A model generated the notes under the pieces. It was not told the DNA's origin, searched no databases, and saw only the letters and a program-made list of their open reading frames with translations. A stretch of 64,000 bases of DNA from Azospirillum brasilense (GTDB lineage: Bacteria > Pseudomonadota > Alphaproteobacteria > Azospirillales > Azospirillaceae). This document shows positions 35,810 through 46,846 of the stretch, piece by piece; within the stretch, counting starts at the first letter, position 1, and every line of letters begins with the position of its first letter. The DNA is taken from positions 62,001 through 126,000 of the forward strand of contig NZ_QOKV01000012.1 in NCBI RefSeq assembly GCF_008365405.1. The letters run 5' to 3'. Both the position numbers and the translations under genes were made by a program.

Positions 35810-36481
35810 ATGACCTACCGCTTCGATTATTCATGGATCGCCGAATACTGGCCCGTCATCCTGAAGGGGCTGGTGACGACGGTCGAACTGACCCTGATCG
35901 GCACGCTGTTCGGAGTGGCGCTGGGCATCGCCTGCGCCTGGACGCGGTCGCTCGGCCCGCGCTGGCTGCGCCCGCCGGTCGTCGCCTATGTGGAACTGAT
36001 CCGCAACACGCCCTTCCTGATCCAGCTGTTCTTCATCTTCTTCGGCCTGCCGTCGCTCGGCGTGCAGATGACCGAATTCCAGGCGGCGGTCCTGGCGATG
36101 ATCGTCAACCTCGGCGCCTACAGCGGCGAGATCATCCGCGCCGGCATCGAGGCCACCCCGCGCGGCCAGTTCGAGGCCGGGGCCAGCCTCGCCATGACCC
36201 GCTTCGAGACCTTCCGCCACGTCGTGCTGATCCCGGCGCTGCAACGGATCTGGCCGGCGCTGTCGTCGCAGATCGTCATCGTCATGCTCGGTTCGTCGGT
36301 GGTGTCGCAGATCGCGGCGGAGGACATCACCTTCGCCGCCAACTTCATCCAGTCGCGGACCTTCCGCGCCTTCGAGAGCTATTTCCTGACCACCGGCCTC
36401 TATCTGCTGCTGGCGCTGGCCCTGCGGCAGGCGCTGCGCGGCGTCGGGAAGATGCTGTTCCCGCGGAGGGCCGCGCGATGA
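35810..36481 (+). CDS. Polar amino-acid ABC importer permease 1
   Basis: HisM/GlnP-type permease of 223 residues with about five membrane helices (first near 18-40) and the EAA segment ATPRGQFEAGASLAMTRFET. YVELIRNTPFLIQLFFIFFGLP is the typical second helix. It ends in an ATGATGA overlap with the second permease. With the binding protein and ATPase it forms a complete importer. Confidence 0.93.
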   Translation: MTYRFDYSWIAEYWPVILKGLVTTVELTLIGTLFGVALGIACAWTRSLGPRWLRPPVVAYVELIRNTPFLIQLFFIFFGLPSLGVQMTEFQAAVLAMIVNLGAYSGEIIRAGIEATPRGQFEAGASLAMTRFETFRHVVLIPALQRIWPALSSQIVIVMLGSSVVSQIAAEDITFAANFIQSRTFRAFESYFLTTGLYLLLALALRQALRGVGKMLFPRRAAR

Positions 36482-37137
36482 TGACCTTCACCCTGTGGGA
36501 CATCCTGCGCAACCTGCTGCTGGCGGCGCGCTGGACGGTGGTCCTCTCGCTCGTCTCCTTCATCGGCGGCGGGCTGCTGGGGATGGCGCTGCTCTACCTG
36601 CGCATCGGCAAGGCGCGGGCCGGACGGATCTTCGTCCAGGGCTATGTCGAGCTGTTCCAGGGCACGCCGTTGCTGATGCAGCTCTTCCTCGCCTTCTTCG
36701 GGCTCGGCCTGTTCGGCATCGACGTGCCGGCCTGGCTGGCCGCCGGGCTGGCACTGATCCTGTGGACGGCGGCCTTCCTGGTGGAGATCTGGCGCGGCTG
36801 CGTGGAATCGGTCGCCCGCGGCCAGTGGGAGGCGTCGGCCAGCCTCGGCATGGGCTACGTCCAGCAGATGCGCTACGTGATCCTGCCCCAGGCGGTGCGC
36901 GTCGCCGTCCCGCCCACCGTCGGCTTCTCGGTGCAGGTGGTGAAGGGCACGGCGCTGACCTCGATCATCGGCTTCGTGGAGCTGTCCAAGGCCGGCACGG
37001 TCGTCACCAACGCGACCTTCGAGCCCTTCACCGTCTATGGGCTGGTCGCCCTGATCTACTTCGCGCTGTGCTGGCCCCTGTCCAAGAGCAGCCAGATTCT
37101 GGAAAGGAAGCTCAATGTCGCTCATCGCGATCACTGA
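36478..37137 (+). CDS. Polar amino-acid ABC importer permease 2
   Basis: Second HisQ/HisM-type permease, 219 residues, about five helices, with YVELFQGTPLLMQLFLAFFG and the EAA segment SVARGQWEASASLGMGYVQQ. Its start overlaps the stop of permease 1, and its last 23 bases overlap the ATPase start, so the three genes are tightly coupled. It pairs with permease 1 as a heterodimer. Confidence 0.93.
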   Translation: MMTFTLWDILRNLLLAARWTVVLSLVSFIGGGLLGMALLYLRIGKARAGRIFVQGYVELFQGTPLLMQLFLAFFGLGLFGIDVPAWLAAGLALILWTAAFLVEIWRGCVESVARGQWEASASLGMGYVQQMRYVILPQAVRVAVPPTVGFSVQVVKGTALTSIIGFVELSKAGTVVTNATFEPFTVYGLVALIYFALCWPLSKSSQILERKLNVAHRDH

Positions 37138-37849
37138 GGTGAAGAAGCGCTTCGGCGACGTCGAAGTCCTGAAAGGGATCAACCTGGACGTCGAGCGCGG
37201 CGAGGTCGTCGCCATCATCGGCAAGAGCGGTTCGGGCAAGAGCACGCTTCTGCGCTGCGTCAACGGGCTGGAGATGATCGACGACGGCTCGATCATGGTG
37301 GCCGGCGCCCAGCTCATCAACGACGACCTGCACCTGAAGGCGCTGCGGCTGAAGGTCGGCATGATCTTCCAGCAGTTCAATCTGTTCCCGCACCTGTCGG
37401 CGGGGCGCAACGTCATGCTGTCGCAAATGGTCGTCAAGAAGACCCCGGCCCGCGAGGCGGAGGCGATGGCCCGCCGCATGCTGGAGCGGGTGGGCTTGGG
37501 CCACAAGTTCGACGCCTACCCCGACCAGCTCTCCGGCGGGCAGCAGCAGCGCGTCGCCATCGCGCGGGCGCTGTCGATGCAGCCGATGGCCCTGCTGTGC
37601 GACGAGATCACCTCGGCCCTCGACCCGGAGCTGGTGAACGAGGTGCTGGCGGTGGTGAAGGAGCTGGCCGCCGACGGCATGACGCTGATGATGGTGACCC
37701 ACGAGATGCGCTTCGCCCGCGAGGTCTGCGACCGTGTGGTCTTCATGCACCAGGGCCGCGTGCACGAGATCGGCCCGCCCGAAGAGGTCTTCGGCAACCC
37801 CCGGACTCCGGAACTCCGGCAGTTCCTGGGGGCGCAACTGGTCGTCTGA
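37115..37849 (+). CDS. Polar amino-acid ABC importer ATPase (GlnQ/HisP type)
   Basis: ATP-binding subunit of 244 residues, the usual length of the family. Walker A GKSGSGKST (36-44), Q-loop FQQFNLFPH, signature LSGGQQQ, Walker B LLCDEITSALDPE and switch His (VTHEM) are all present. It ends the importer operon and is followed by a palindromic element that may terminate transcription. Confidence 0.95.
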   Translation: MSLIAITEVKKRFGDVEVLKGINLDVERGEVVAIIGKSGSGKSTLLRCVNGLEMIDDGSIMVAGAQLINDDLHLKALRLKVGMIFQQFNLFPHLSAGRNVMLSQMVVKKTPAREAEAMARRMLERVGLGHKFDAYPDQLSGGQQQRVAIARALSMQPMALLCDEITSALDPELVNEVLAVVKELAADGMTLMMVTHEMRFAREVCDRVVFMHQGRVHEIGPPEEVFGNPRTPELRQFLGAQLVV

Positions 37850-37862
37850 CGGGTGGGGATAT

Positions 37863-38004
37863 CCCCTCTCCCGCCCCGGGAGAGGGAAGGGGCCCGCGCC
37901 GCAGGCGTGGGAAGGGTGAGGGTGTCGACAAGGATAAATCCCCGATCTTCGTGCGACCCTCACCCGCCCGCTTCGCGGGCACCCTCTCCCGGGGCGGGAG
38001 AGGG
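37863..38004. repeat. REP/BIME-like palindromic element 2
   Basis: A 142-base element with outer arms CCCCTCTCCCGCCCCGGGAG and CCTCTCCCGGGGCGGGAGAG, inner GGGTGAGGGT facing GACCCTCACCC, and a CCCGCTTCGCGGG hairpin. It matches the element at 30989-31128 in arms and inner repeat but not in the centre. It lies between the convergent ABC ATPase and SGNH hydrolase genes, where it could act as a bidirectional terminator. Confidence 0.85.
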
Positions 38005-38018
38005 ACTCTCAGACAGGC

Positions 38019-38774
38019 TCAGCGCGCCGCGGTCTTCTCGCTCACCACCCGCGGGGTGTCGATCATGTCGGCGACGAACTCCGCTAGGCAGCGGTAGCTG
38101 AGATCCTTCAGGTGCAGGCCGTCGGTGCTCAGCACCTGATCGGCGGCAAAGTGCCGGCTCTCCAGCCACCAGGCCATGATGCGGTAGCGGTCGAGCACCG
38201 GCACGTCGAGTTCGCGGCCCAGCGCGACCACGGTGGACGCATAGGCGGCGTAGGACTCGACCTTGACTTCGCCGGGGAAGGACTGCGGGTTCATCAGGAT
38301 GACATCGGCGCCGGTCTTGCGGATGCGGGCGATGCCGTCGCGCAGGGTGGCGGCGAAGGCGTCGAGCGGCACCTTCTGGAAGCTGTCGTTGGTCCCGACC
38401 TGCCAGACCACGAGGTCCGGCTTGGCGGCCAGCACGTCCTTGTCGAAGCGGACGAGGTTGGCCCCCGCCGTCTCGCCGCCGATGCCCTTGTTCAGAACCT
38501 GGATGGCCGAGGTGGCGTGACGCTGCTCCAGAATGGCGTCGAGCTGGGCGGGGTAGGTGGCGGCGACGCCGGTGGCCCCGACGCCCTCCGTGCTGGACGA
38601 CCCCATCGCGACGACGGTCAGCGGCTGCCCGGCGGCCAGGGCGGCCCGGCTGTGCGTCAATCCGGCGGCGGCTGGATCCGCGCCGGGCGGGACCGGGCAC
38701 AGCGCCGACGCGGCGGCGGCACCGCTCCACAACACCCATGCGGCCATCAGTCCGCCAAGCACCCGTCCCGTCAT
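38019..38774 (-). CDS. Exported SGNH/GDSL-type hydrolase
   Basis: Esterase- or lipase-like enzyme of 251 residues with a signal peptide (about 1-24). Block I reads MGSSSTEG, so the usual Gly-Asp-Ser is Gly-Ser-Ser with Ser60 as probable nucleophile; block II is NKGIGGETA, block III GTND (127-130), and the Asp-His pair is Asp218/His221 (DGLHL). The fold is that of SGNH esterases acting on polysaccharide acetyl groups or lipids. ATG 38774 has GGAG eight bases upstream. It is divergent from the nitrilase-like gene. Substrate unknown. Confidence 0.82.
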   Translation of the reverse strand: MTGRVLGGLMAAWVLWSGAAAASALCPVPPGADPAAAGLTHSRAALAAGQPLTVVAMGSSSTEGVGATGVAATYPAQLDAILEQRHATSAIQVLNKGIGGETAGANLVRFDKDVLAAKPDLVVWQVGTNDSFQKVPLDAFAATLRDGIARIRKTGADVILMNPQSFPGEVKVESYAAYASTVVALGRELDVPVLDRYRIMAWWLESRHFAADQVLSTDGLHLKDLSYRCLAEFVADMIDTPRVVSEKTAAR

Positions 38775-39001
38775 GAGCCACGCTCCCCTGCTTCGCCTCG
38801 TCCGAGGCACGCTGTCCGGGAGCCATGGTCCGGCGATCATGGTTAATGCATCGCTAAGCGAGGGGCGGCCAACCCCTTTTCGCTCCCCGTCAAAAAGGAT
38901 GCCGAGGCGCGCTGGCCCGCGTTCGACACCGTAACCACGAAACCAAGGCGCCGCCGTGCTGTTCAACAGGGCAGACATCACGTCCCATTCCGTCGCTTCG
39001 C

Positions 39002-40507
39002 GTGGTTGAAGGCATGCATCCGGCTGATCTGTTCGTTGCGCTGCGGCACCACCTGGACCGAGACCCGAACGAGACCGAACGCGCCGCGCAGCGCCTGGAA
39101 TTCGCACCCGATGACGCGGGTGATGCGCTGCGCCGTCTGATGGCGCTGTTGGAGGCCGACGACGGCGCCGATGCGCTCAAGGCATGGGTCGACACGGCCG
39201 ACGAGGGGACGCCGTTGGAACGGACAGTCCTGGCGGCCCAGGCCATCGACCAATGGTTCGCGCCGCTGGCCTCGCGCTTCCTGGCGCGCAGCGCGCTGTC
39301 CGATGGTCATCTGCGGGCGCGGCAATGGTACAAGCGGCATGGGCGCTTCAACGGTGACGCCGCCGATGGCCAGCTCATCCTGCGGCCCGGCCTGTTCGAC
39401 CGCTCGGTGAACATCCGGGAGGTGACGCCTCTGCGCGGGTCCTTCGACGTGGCCGATCTGTTCCACAACCTCCTTCTGCTGCCGCCGACTCTCGCTGCGG
39501 AGTGCCCCCACGGTGAGGACGGCGAACGGCCCGTCTCGCTGGCCTTCCAGCGCGTTGCCGAGGTCGCCGACCAGTGCCCCAGCGATCCCGCTTGGGCGCC
39601 CATCGTCGGCGTCGTTCCGCTCGCCCTGGCCGAGGACGACCTCGCCCTTCGGACCTTTTCCCAGGACGGCGCGGACTGGTACGCCGCGGTTCCCGGCGAC
39701 CTCGGCGCCCGTGCGGCGTCGGCCATCGACGCGTTGGCCGCCGAAGGCGCGACCATCGTCGTCTTTCCCGAGGTGACCGCCGATCCTGCCACGCTCGACG
39801 CCATCAAAGCGGCGGTGCGGCGTCACGCCTTGGACGGCCCGCTTCGCTACGTTCTCGTCGGCGTCCGGCAGGATGGGGAGGAGGGCGGCAAGCCGCGCAG
39901 CACAGCGGTCCTGCTCGACCGGACGGGAGCCGAGATTTTTTGCCAGACCAAGCTGCATTGCTGGGACCTCGACGCAGACCAGTGCCGCTCCTACGACGTG
40001 CGCGGCCCGGACGGCCGGCTGCTCGACGCGGCGAAGGAATTCATCGCGCCGGGGGACGGCGTCACCATCGTGGAGTTGCCCAACATGGGCCGGCTGGCGG
40101 TGATGATCTGCGAGGATCTCGGGCGCGAGCAGCCGGCGGCGTGGCTGTGCCGGGCCAAACTGCTGGACTGGATCGTCACGCCGGTGATGGACGCCGGCCT
40201 GACGGAGGAGCGGTGGCAGGCCCAGGCCGGCGACGAGTCCTCCCGCGCCGGGTCGTGCCGGGTGGTGGTGGCGAACAGCATGTCCTTCTCGCACCGCTTC
40301 AACCGCGTCTGCGACGCCGACGGGGAGGAGGACAAGCGCATCACCGATTGCGGGGTCGCGCTGTTCTTCCAGCCGCGCGCCGATCCGGCGCAATCCTCGC
40401 GCATCCGCCGGCTGTCGCTTCCCATCGACGCGCCGGAGCCCGGCTGCGTCGCGGCGCGCTGGGAGCCGCAAGGCTGGCCGGAGCTGAAGACGGAGGGCTG
40501 TCCATGA
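39002..40507 (+). CDS. Nitrilase-fold (carbon-nitrogen hydrolase) protein with helical N-terminal extension
   Basis: A 501-residue protein (GTG 39002; ATG 39014 is an alternative, neither with a convincing ribosome-binding site). Residues about 1-235 are a mostly helical region that I do not recognise. From about 236 the CN-hydrolase fold follows, with a complete catalytic triad: Glu257 (VVFPEVT), Lys317 (QTKLHCW) and Cys370 (VMICEDL). The usual active-site environment is altered (extra Asp, Cys and Arg around the Lys and Cys), and the protein is much longer than stand-alone amidases. It overlaps a winged-helix gene by four bases. CN-hydrolase domains of this kind also occur fused to reverse transcriptases in DRT type 1 defence, but no reverse transcriptase is here. 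Substrate and role unknown. Confidence 0.75.
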   Translation: MVEGMHPADLFVALRHHLDRDPNETERAAQRLEFAPDDAGDALRRLMALLEADDGADALKAWVDTADEGTPLERTVLAAQAIDQWFAPLASRFLARSALSDGHLRARQWYKRHGRFNGDAADGQLILRPGLFDRSVNIREVTPLRGSFDVADLFHNLLLLPPTLAAECPHGEDGERPVSLAFQRVAEVADQCPSDPAWAPIVGVVPLALAEDDLALRTFSQDGADWYAAVPGDLGARAASAIDALAAEGATIVVFPEVTADPATLDAIKAAVRRHALDGPLRYVLVGVRQDGEEGGKPRSTAVLLDRTGAEIFCQTKLHCWDLDADQCRSYDVRGPDGRLLDAAKEFIAPGDGVTIVELPNMGRLAVMICEDLGREQPAAWLCRAKLLDWIVTPVMDAGLTEERWQAQAGDESSRAGSCRVVVANSMSFSHRFNRVCDADGEEDKRITDCGVALFFQPRADPAQSSRIRRLSLPIDAPEPGCVAARWEPQGWPELKTEGCP

Positions 40508-41007
40508 GCGGGGAGGCGTATCGGGAATTGGCCGACGGCATCCGGGACGCCGTCGAGGCCGGCCGCTGGGACGAAGCCGACGCGGATCTCGACACCCTCG
40601 CCGAGGAGGTGGCGCTGTGCCTCGTGCAGGACCGTGCCGCCAACCTCGCCGCCCTGGCGCGGGAGGTCGCCCGCTGCCACACGGCGCTGGCGTTGCGCGA
40701 GGACCGCGGCGCCGAGGCGATGCACCGGCTGGGCCAGCTCCGCGCCATCGCCGCGATGGTCGCCGCCGGCCGGGCGAACCGTCCCGCCCGCAGCGAGGCG
40801 GCGCTCGCCCAGGCCGGAACGCCGACCGCGGCGGTGCTGCACGCTCTGCGGAGCGGAGCGAAATCCGGGCCGGCGCTGGTCGAGGCGACGGGTCTGTCGC
40901 ACGACACTGTGGCCCGCGCCCTGCCGGAACTGCGCGCTGCCGGGCTGGTCCGCTCCTGGCCGGCCGGGCGGCTGGTGATGAACGAACGGACCGGTGCGGC
41001 GGGGTAG
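40504..41007 (+). CDS. Winged-helix protein coupled to the nitrilase-fold protein
   Basis: A 167-residue protein with a helical N-terminal half (about 1-95, Glu/Asp/Ala/Arg-rich, likely to dimerise or bind the partner) and a C-terminal winged helix (about 108-160) in which SGPALVEATGLSHDTVARALPELRAAGLV forms the two DNA-contacting helices and LVRSWPAGRLVM the wing. It resembles MarR/IclR-type wHTH modules. Its ATG overlaps the nitrilase stop (ATGA), so the pair works together. It ends five bases before the convergent NAD synthetase stop. I do not recognise a named family. Confidence 0.72.
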   Translation: MSGEAYRELADGIRDAVEAGRWDEADADLDTLAEEVALCLVQDRAANLAALAREVARCHTALALREDRGAEAMHRLGQLRAIAAMVAAGRANRPARSEAALAQAGTPTAAVLHALRSGAKSGPALVEATGLSHDTVARALPELRAAGLVRSWPAGRLVMNERTGAAG

Positions 41008-41012
41008 GGCGG

Positions 41013-43076
<2,064 letters not shown>

Positions 43077-43239
43077 CGTGATCCTCTCCCAACCGGTCCT
43101 GCGGTAAAGCACACGAGAGGGAAACCGGCGGAGGCCGCCGGTCGTCTCGCGCCGCACCGCCGCATTCTGGCCGTTGCCGGCGCGCCGCTCAACCCATTGA
43201 TCTGGCCGATCGGTTATGGACGATGGATTGGGGGAGGGA

Positions 43240-44934
43240 TCAGGCGGTCTTCACCTCGGCGATGAAGGCGTCGACGCTGCCCTTGAGGGCCACGGCGCGG
43301 CCGGCCACCTCGCGGGCGGATTGCAGGACCTGCGCCGATCCGGCGGCGGTCGATTCGGAGGCGACGCGCAAGGTGCCGATGGTCCCCGTCACCTCCGCCG
43401 TCCCCTGCGCAGCCTGGACGGCGTTGCGGCCGATCTCGGCGGTGGCCGCGCCCTGCTGCTCGACGGCGGCGGCGACGGCGGTCGCCATCTCGTTCAGGCG
43501 GAAGATCACCGTAGCGATCGTCTGGATGGCCGATACCGCGCCGCCGATGGTCTCCTGCATGGAGCCGACCTGGCTGCGGATCTCGTCGGTCGCCTGCGCC
43601 GTCTGGTTGGCGAGCTGCTTGACCTCGCTCGCCACCACGGCGAAGCCCTTGCCGGCCTCGCCGGCACGGGCGGCCTCGATGGTGGCGTTCAGCGCCAGCA
43701 GGTTGGTCTGGCTGGCGATGCCCTGGATGAGGTCGATCACCTCGTTGATGCGCTGGCCGGATTCGGTCAGGGCGCCGACGCGCTCCTGGGCCTGCTGGGC
43801 CTGCCGCGTCGCCTCGTCGGCGAAGCCGCGCGCCTCGTTCATCTGGCGCGACACCTCCTGAACGGTGGCGGTCATCTCCTCCGTCGCGGCGGCGACCGTC
43901 TGGACGTTGGCGGCGGTCTGCTCGGCGGCGGCGCCGACGACGGTCATCCGTTCCGACGCCTGCTCCGCCCCGGCGGACAGGGAGTTGGCGGTGGCCTCCA
44001 GCGCGGCGGCGGCATCCTTCATGACGTGCAGGGCCTCGCCGACCTCGCGGTCGAAGCGCAGGATCGTCGCGCCGACCGCTTCGGCGCGGTCCAGCTTGTG
44101 CCGGGCCTCGGCCTCCTGCTCCGCCTGGATGCGCTGGCGGTCGAGCGCGTTGTCCTTGAAGACGGCGAGCGCCCGCGCGATGTCGCCGACCTCGTCGCGG
44201 CGATCGGCGCCGGTGATGACCACCGTCAGGTCGCCGCCCGACAGACGGCGCAGGCAGGACACCGCTTCCACGATGGGGCCGACGATGCCGCGCGCCGACA
44301 GCCAGCGCCCGATCAGCCCGCTGGCGAGGATGCCGAGCAGGGCGACCGCGGCGATCAGCCACGTGGTCCGGTCGGCCAGCGCTTCCGCCTCCTCGGAGAT
44401 CCGCGCCGTCTTGGCGACGGTGAGGCCGTTGTAGTCCTGGACAGCGCGGATCAGCGCCTCCACCTGTTCCTGGCTGCCGGACACGTTGTTCAGCACCTCG
44501 CGCCGGGCGTAGGTGATGCCCATGTCGGCGTGCTTCTTCGCCGCCGCGACCGTGGCGTCCAAGCTGCCGACATAGGCGGCGTATTGCGTCTCGATGCCGT
44601 CCAGCAGGGGGCGCTGCTGCGCGTCGGCGCCGGCGCGGGCGTGCTCCAGATGGGCGCGGACCTCGGCCTTGCGGTCGGCGACGACGGCCTCGATGGTGGC
44701 GACGCTGGCCGGGTTGGCGCCCATCTGGTACTCGGCGCGGCTCAGCTCGACCAGATAGCGGTTCAGCCGGGCGCCCTGCGTCGCCTCGCGGCCCGCCCCC
44801 TCGACCCGGTTCAACTCCCCGCCGAGCGTGGCGAGGCCGTAGCCGCTGACCAGGGCGGTGGACACCGAAACGGTGCCCAACACCACCACAATGCCGAGAA
44901 TCTTCCCGGCGATGCGCACATTCTTCAACTGCAT
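43240..44934 (-). CDS. Methyl-accepting chemotaxis protein
   Basis: Chemoreceptor of 564 residues: first membrane helix about 9-30, a periplasmic four-helix-bundle-like domain (about 31-190), a second helix (about 193-215), a HAMP domain and the signalling domain with the conserved hairpin tip [32 protein letters not shown] text. No C-terminal CheR/CheB pentapeptide was seen. It starts 30 bases after the stop of the cyclodeaminase-like gene on the same strand, so it may be co-transcribed with the importer unit and sense the same compound. Confidence 0.92.
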   Translation of the reverse strand: MQLKNVRIAGKILGIVVVLGTVSVSTALVSGYGLATLGGELNRVEGAGREATQGARLNRYLVELSRAEYQMGANPASVATIEAVVADRKAEVRAHLEHARAGADAQQRPLLDGIETQYAAYVGSLDATVAAAKKHADMGITYARREVLNNVSGSQEQVEALIRAVQDYNGLTVAKTARISEEAEALADRTTWLIAAVALLGILASGLIGRWLSARGIVGPIVEAVSCLRRLSGGDLTVVITGADRRDEVGDIARALAVFKDNALDRQRIQAEQEAEARHKLDRAEAVGATILRFDREVGEALHVMKDAAAALEATANSLSAGAEQASERMTVVGAAAEQTAANVQTVAAATEEMTATVQEVSRQMNEARGFADEATRQAQQAQERVGALTESGQRINEVIDLIQGIASQTNLLALNATIEAARAGEAGKGFAVVASEVKQLANQTAQATDEIRSQVGSMQETIGGAVSAIQTIATVIFRLNEMATAVAAAVEQQGAATAEIGRNAVQAAQGTAEVTGTIGTLRVASESTAAGSAQVLQSAREVAGRAVALKGSVDAFIAEVKTA

Positions 44935-44964
44935 GTCGGCCTCGGGCGGCGCCCTGTTTGGGTG

Positions 44965-45948
44965 TTAACGCGCTAAATCGATGCGGTGGATGGTGGAGCC
45001 GACGTCGCCCTTGGCGGCATCGGCGGCGCGGACGGCCCAGGCGGCGATCGCCAGATCCTGGATGCCCATGCCGGTGGAATCGAAGACGGTGATCTCGTCC
45101 GCGCCGGCGCGGCGGGGCGCCTTGCCCTCCAGCACGTCGCACAGCGTGCCGCGGATGGATTCGCGGGTCAGGCCGTGCGCCAGCGCGTGCTGGCATTCGC
45201 CGAGTGCGGCGGCCTGCGCCCAGTCGTCCACCCAGACGGCGGCGCCGAGCAGGATCGCCGGGTCCAGCTCCTGCTTGCCGGCGGTGTCGGCGCCCATGGC
45301 GCAGATGTGCGTGCCGGGGCGGACCCAGCCGGCCTGCACCACCGGCTCGCGCGCCGTGGTCAGGGTGATCAGCGCGTCGGCGCTGCGCGCTGCGGTCTCG
45401 GCGTCCACGACCTCGACGGGGACCGGCCCGGCGAAGGAGGCGGCCAGTTCCTCGGCCCGCGCGCGGTCGCGGTTGGCCACCAGGATGCGGTCGAAGTCGC
45501 GCACCAGAAGCGCCGCCTCCAGATGGTGCGCGGCCTGCCCGCCGGTGCCGATCAGGGCGAGCACCCGCGCGTCGGGCCGGGCCAGCTCGCGGATGCCGAT
45601 GGCGCAGGCGGCGGCGGTGCGCAGCCCCGTCAGGTGGTTGGAGCTGACCAGCGCCGTCGGGCAACCCGTCTCCGGGTCGGTCAGCACGGTGGTGGACTGG
45701 TGGTTGGTCAGGCCGCGCGCGCGGTTGCCCGTCCAGTAGCCGCCGATCTTCAGCCCGAGCAGCCCGATGGCGAGGTCGCCGCCGGCCTTGATGCCGTAGA
45801 CGTCCGGCCCCGGCAGCAGCCGTTCGCGCACCACCGGGAAGTTGCGGGCCTGCCCGCGGGAAACCTCGCGGAAGGCCATGTCCATGGCCTCGATCGCGTC
45901 GGCGGGGGACACCAGACGGCGGGCGGCGGTTTCATCGATGACGATCAT
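44965..45948 (-). CDS. Ornithine cyclodeaminase/mu-crystallin family protein
   Basis: NAD(P)-binding enzyme of 327 residues. The Rossmann motif ALIGTGGQAAHHLEA lies near the middle, with the family segments LGLKIGGYWTGNRARGL, LVSSNHLTGLRTAAACAIG and VFDSTGMGIQDLA. The family includes ornithine cyclodeaminase, imine reductases and alanine- or lysine-related dehydrogenases, so the exact reaction is open. ATG 45948 overlaps the stop of the alpha/beta hydrolase (ATGA). Operon context suggests that it acts on an amino acid or imine released by the hydrolase. Confidence 0.85.
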   Translation of the reverse strand: MIVIDETAARRLVSPADAIEAMDMAFREVSRGQARNFPVVRERLLPGPDVYGIKAGGDLAIGLLGLKIGGYWTGNRARGLTNHQSTTVLTDPETGCPTALVSSNHLTGLRTAAACAIGIRELARPDARVLALIGTGGQAAHHLEAALLVRDFDRILVANRDRARAEELAASFAGPVPVEVVDAETAARSADALITLTTAREPVVQAGWVRPGTHICAMGADTAGKQELDPAILLGAAVWVDDWAQAAALGECQHALAHGLTRESIRGTLCDVLEGKAPRRAGADEITVFDSTGMGIQDLAIAAWAVRAADAAKGDVGSTIHRIDLAR

Positions 45949-46811
45949 TCTTCTACTCCAGCCGCATCCAGCACCAGCCGCGACAGCGCGTCGTCCGGCG
46001 TTTCCATCCGTGCCATGATCGAGAAGTGATCCTCCCCGGCCAGCGTGTGATAAGAGCAGCGCGAGCCGCGGCACTGGCACAGGGTGGCGAAGTCGCGCGA
46101 CTGGGCGATCCAGGCGGGAGTCTCCGCCGAACCGACGACGACCGTCAGGGCCGTGGCGGTGGACGGCGGGTGGCGCATCGGGCTGACCCCGTCGACCATC
46201 TCCGGGCGCAGCCCGATGGTTTCGTTGACGGTGATGTCCAGCACCGGCGCCAGTTCGTAGATGCCGCTGATCAGGACGGCGGCCTTGATGGCGCCATCCT
46301 CCAGCCGGTCGGCCCCGGCCCCGGCCCCGGCCCCGGCGTCCTCGGCCAATGCCATGGCGATCAGATGCGCCCCGGCGGAATGGCCCGACACGGTGAGGCG
46401 GTCGGGATCGCCGCCCAGAGAGGCGGCGTTGCGGTGAATCCAGCGCAGCCCCTCGCGGGTGCGCCGCGCGATCTCCGGCAGGGTCGCGGCCGGGCACAGG
46501 TCGTAGTTCATGACCACGGTCGTGACGCCGCGCGGCACCAGCGCGTCAGCGACGTAGCTGTAATCGGCCTTGTCCCGTCCGCGCCAATAGCCGCCGTGCA
46601 GGAAGACGTGCAGCGGGGCGCCGGGCGTCGCCGCCGGGAACACGTCGAGCGTGGACAACGGGCTGTCGCCGTAGGCGATGTCGTAGCGCGCGGCGTGACG
46701 CTCGCGGACGGCGCGGCTCAGCGCGGCGGCGCGCTCGGCGTGGCGCGCGAAGTCGGGAACGGAATGGCGGGGGTTGTACTGCCACTCGTGATCGTCAGGG
46801 ACGACTGACAC
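45945..46811 (-). CDS. Alpha/beta hydrolase, kynurenine-formamidase-like
   Basis: Serine hydrolase of 288 residues. The HGGYW oxyanion-hole motif (72-76), the nucleophile elbow GHSAG with Ser145, and late Asp and His (GEDHFS region) make a complete triad. HGGYW and NYDLCPAATLPEI are characteristic of KynB/arylformamidase-like and related amide- or ester-cleaving enzymes. GTG 46811 is chosen because AGGAGG lies seven bases upstream; an ATG 63 bases earlier would overlap the ATPase gene. A Gly-Ala run (GAGAGAGAD, about 162-170) comes from a CCGGCC repeat. Context suggests hydrolysis of the imported compound. Confidence 0.85.
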   Translation of the reverse strand: MSVVPDDHEWQYNPRHSVPDFARHAERAAALSRAVRERHAARYDIAYGDSPLSTLDVFPAATPGAPLHVFLHGGYWRGRDKADYSYVADALVPRGVTTVVMNYDLCPAATLPEIARRTREGLRWIHRNAASLGGDPDRLTVSGHSAGAHLIAMALAEDAGAGAGAGADRLEDGAIKAAVLISGIYELAPVLDITVNETIGLRPEMVDGVSPMRHPPSTATALTVVVGSAETPAWIAQSRDFATLCQCRGSRCSYHTLAGEDHFSIMARMETPDDALSRLVLDAAGVEE

Positions 46812-46846
46812 GATGGGACCTCCTGGGTTCCGGAGAAGGGGGGCGC

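Noticed and set aside
39002..41007. Reverse-transcriptase (DRT type 1) defence system
   Set aside because: The nitrilase-fold part fits, but no reverse-transcriptase motif (YXDD) is present in the protein or its neighbours.
46315..46341. CCGGCC run considered as a regulatory repeat
   Set aside because: It lies inside the alpha/beta hydrolase gene and simply encodes a Gly-Ala stretch in a loop.
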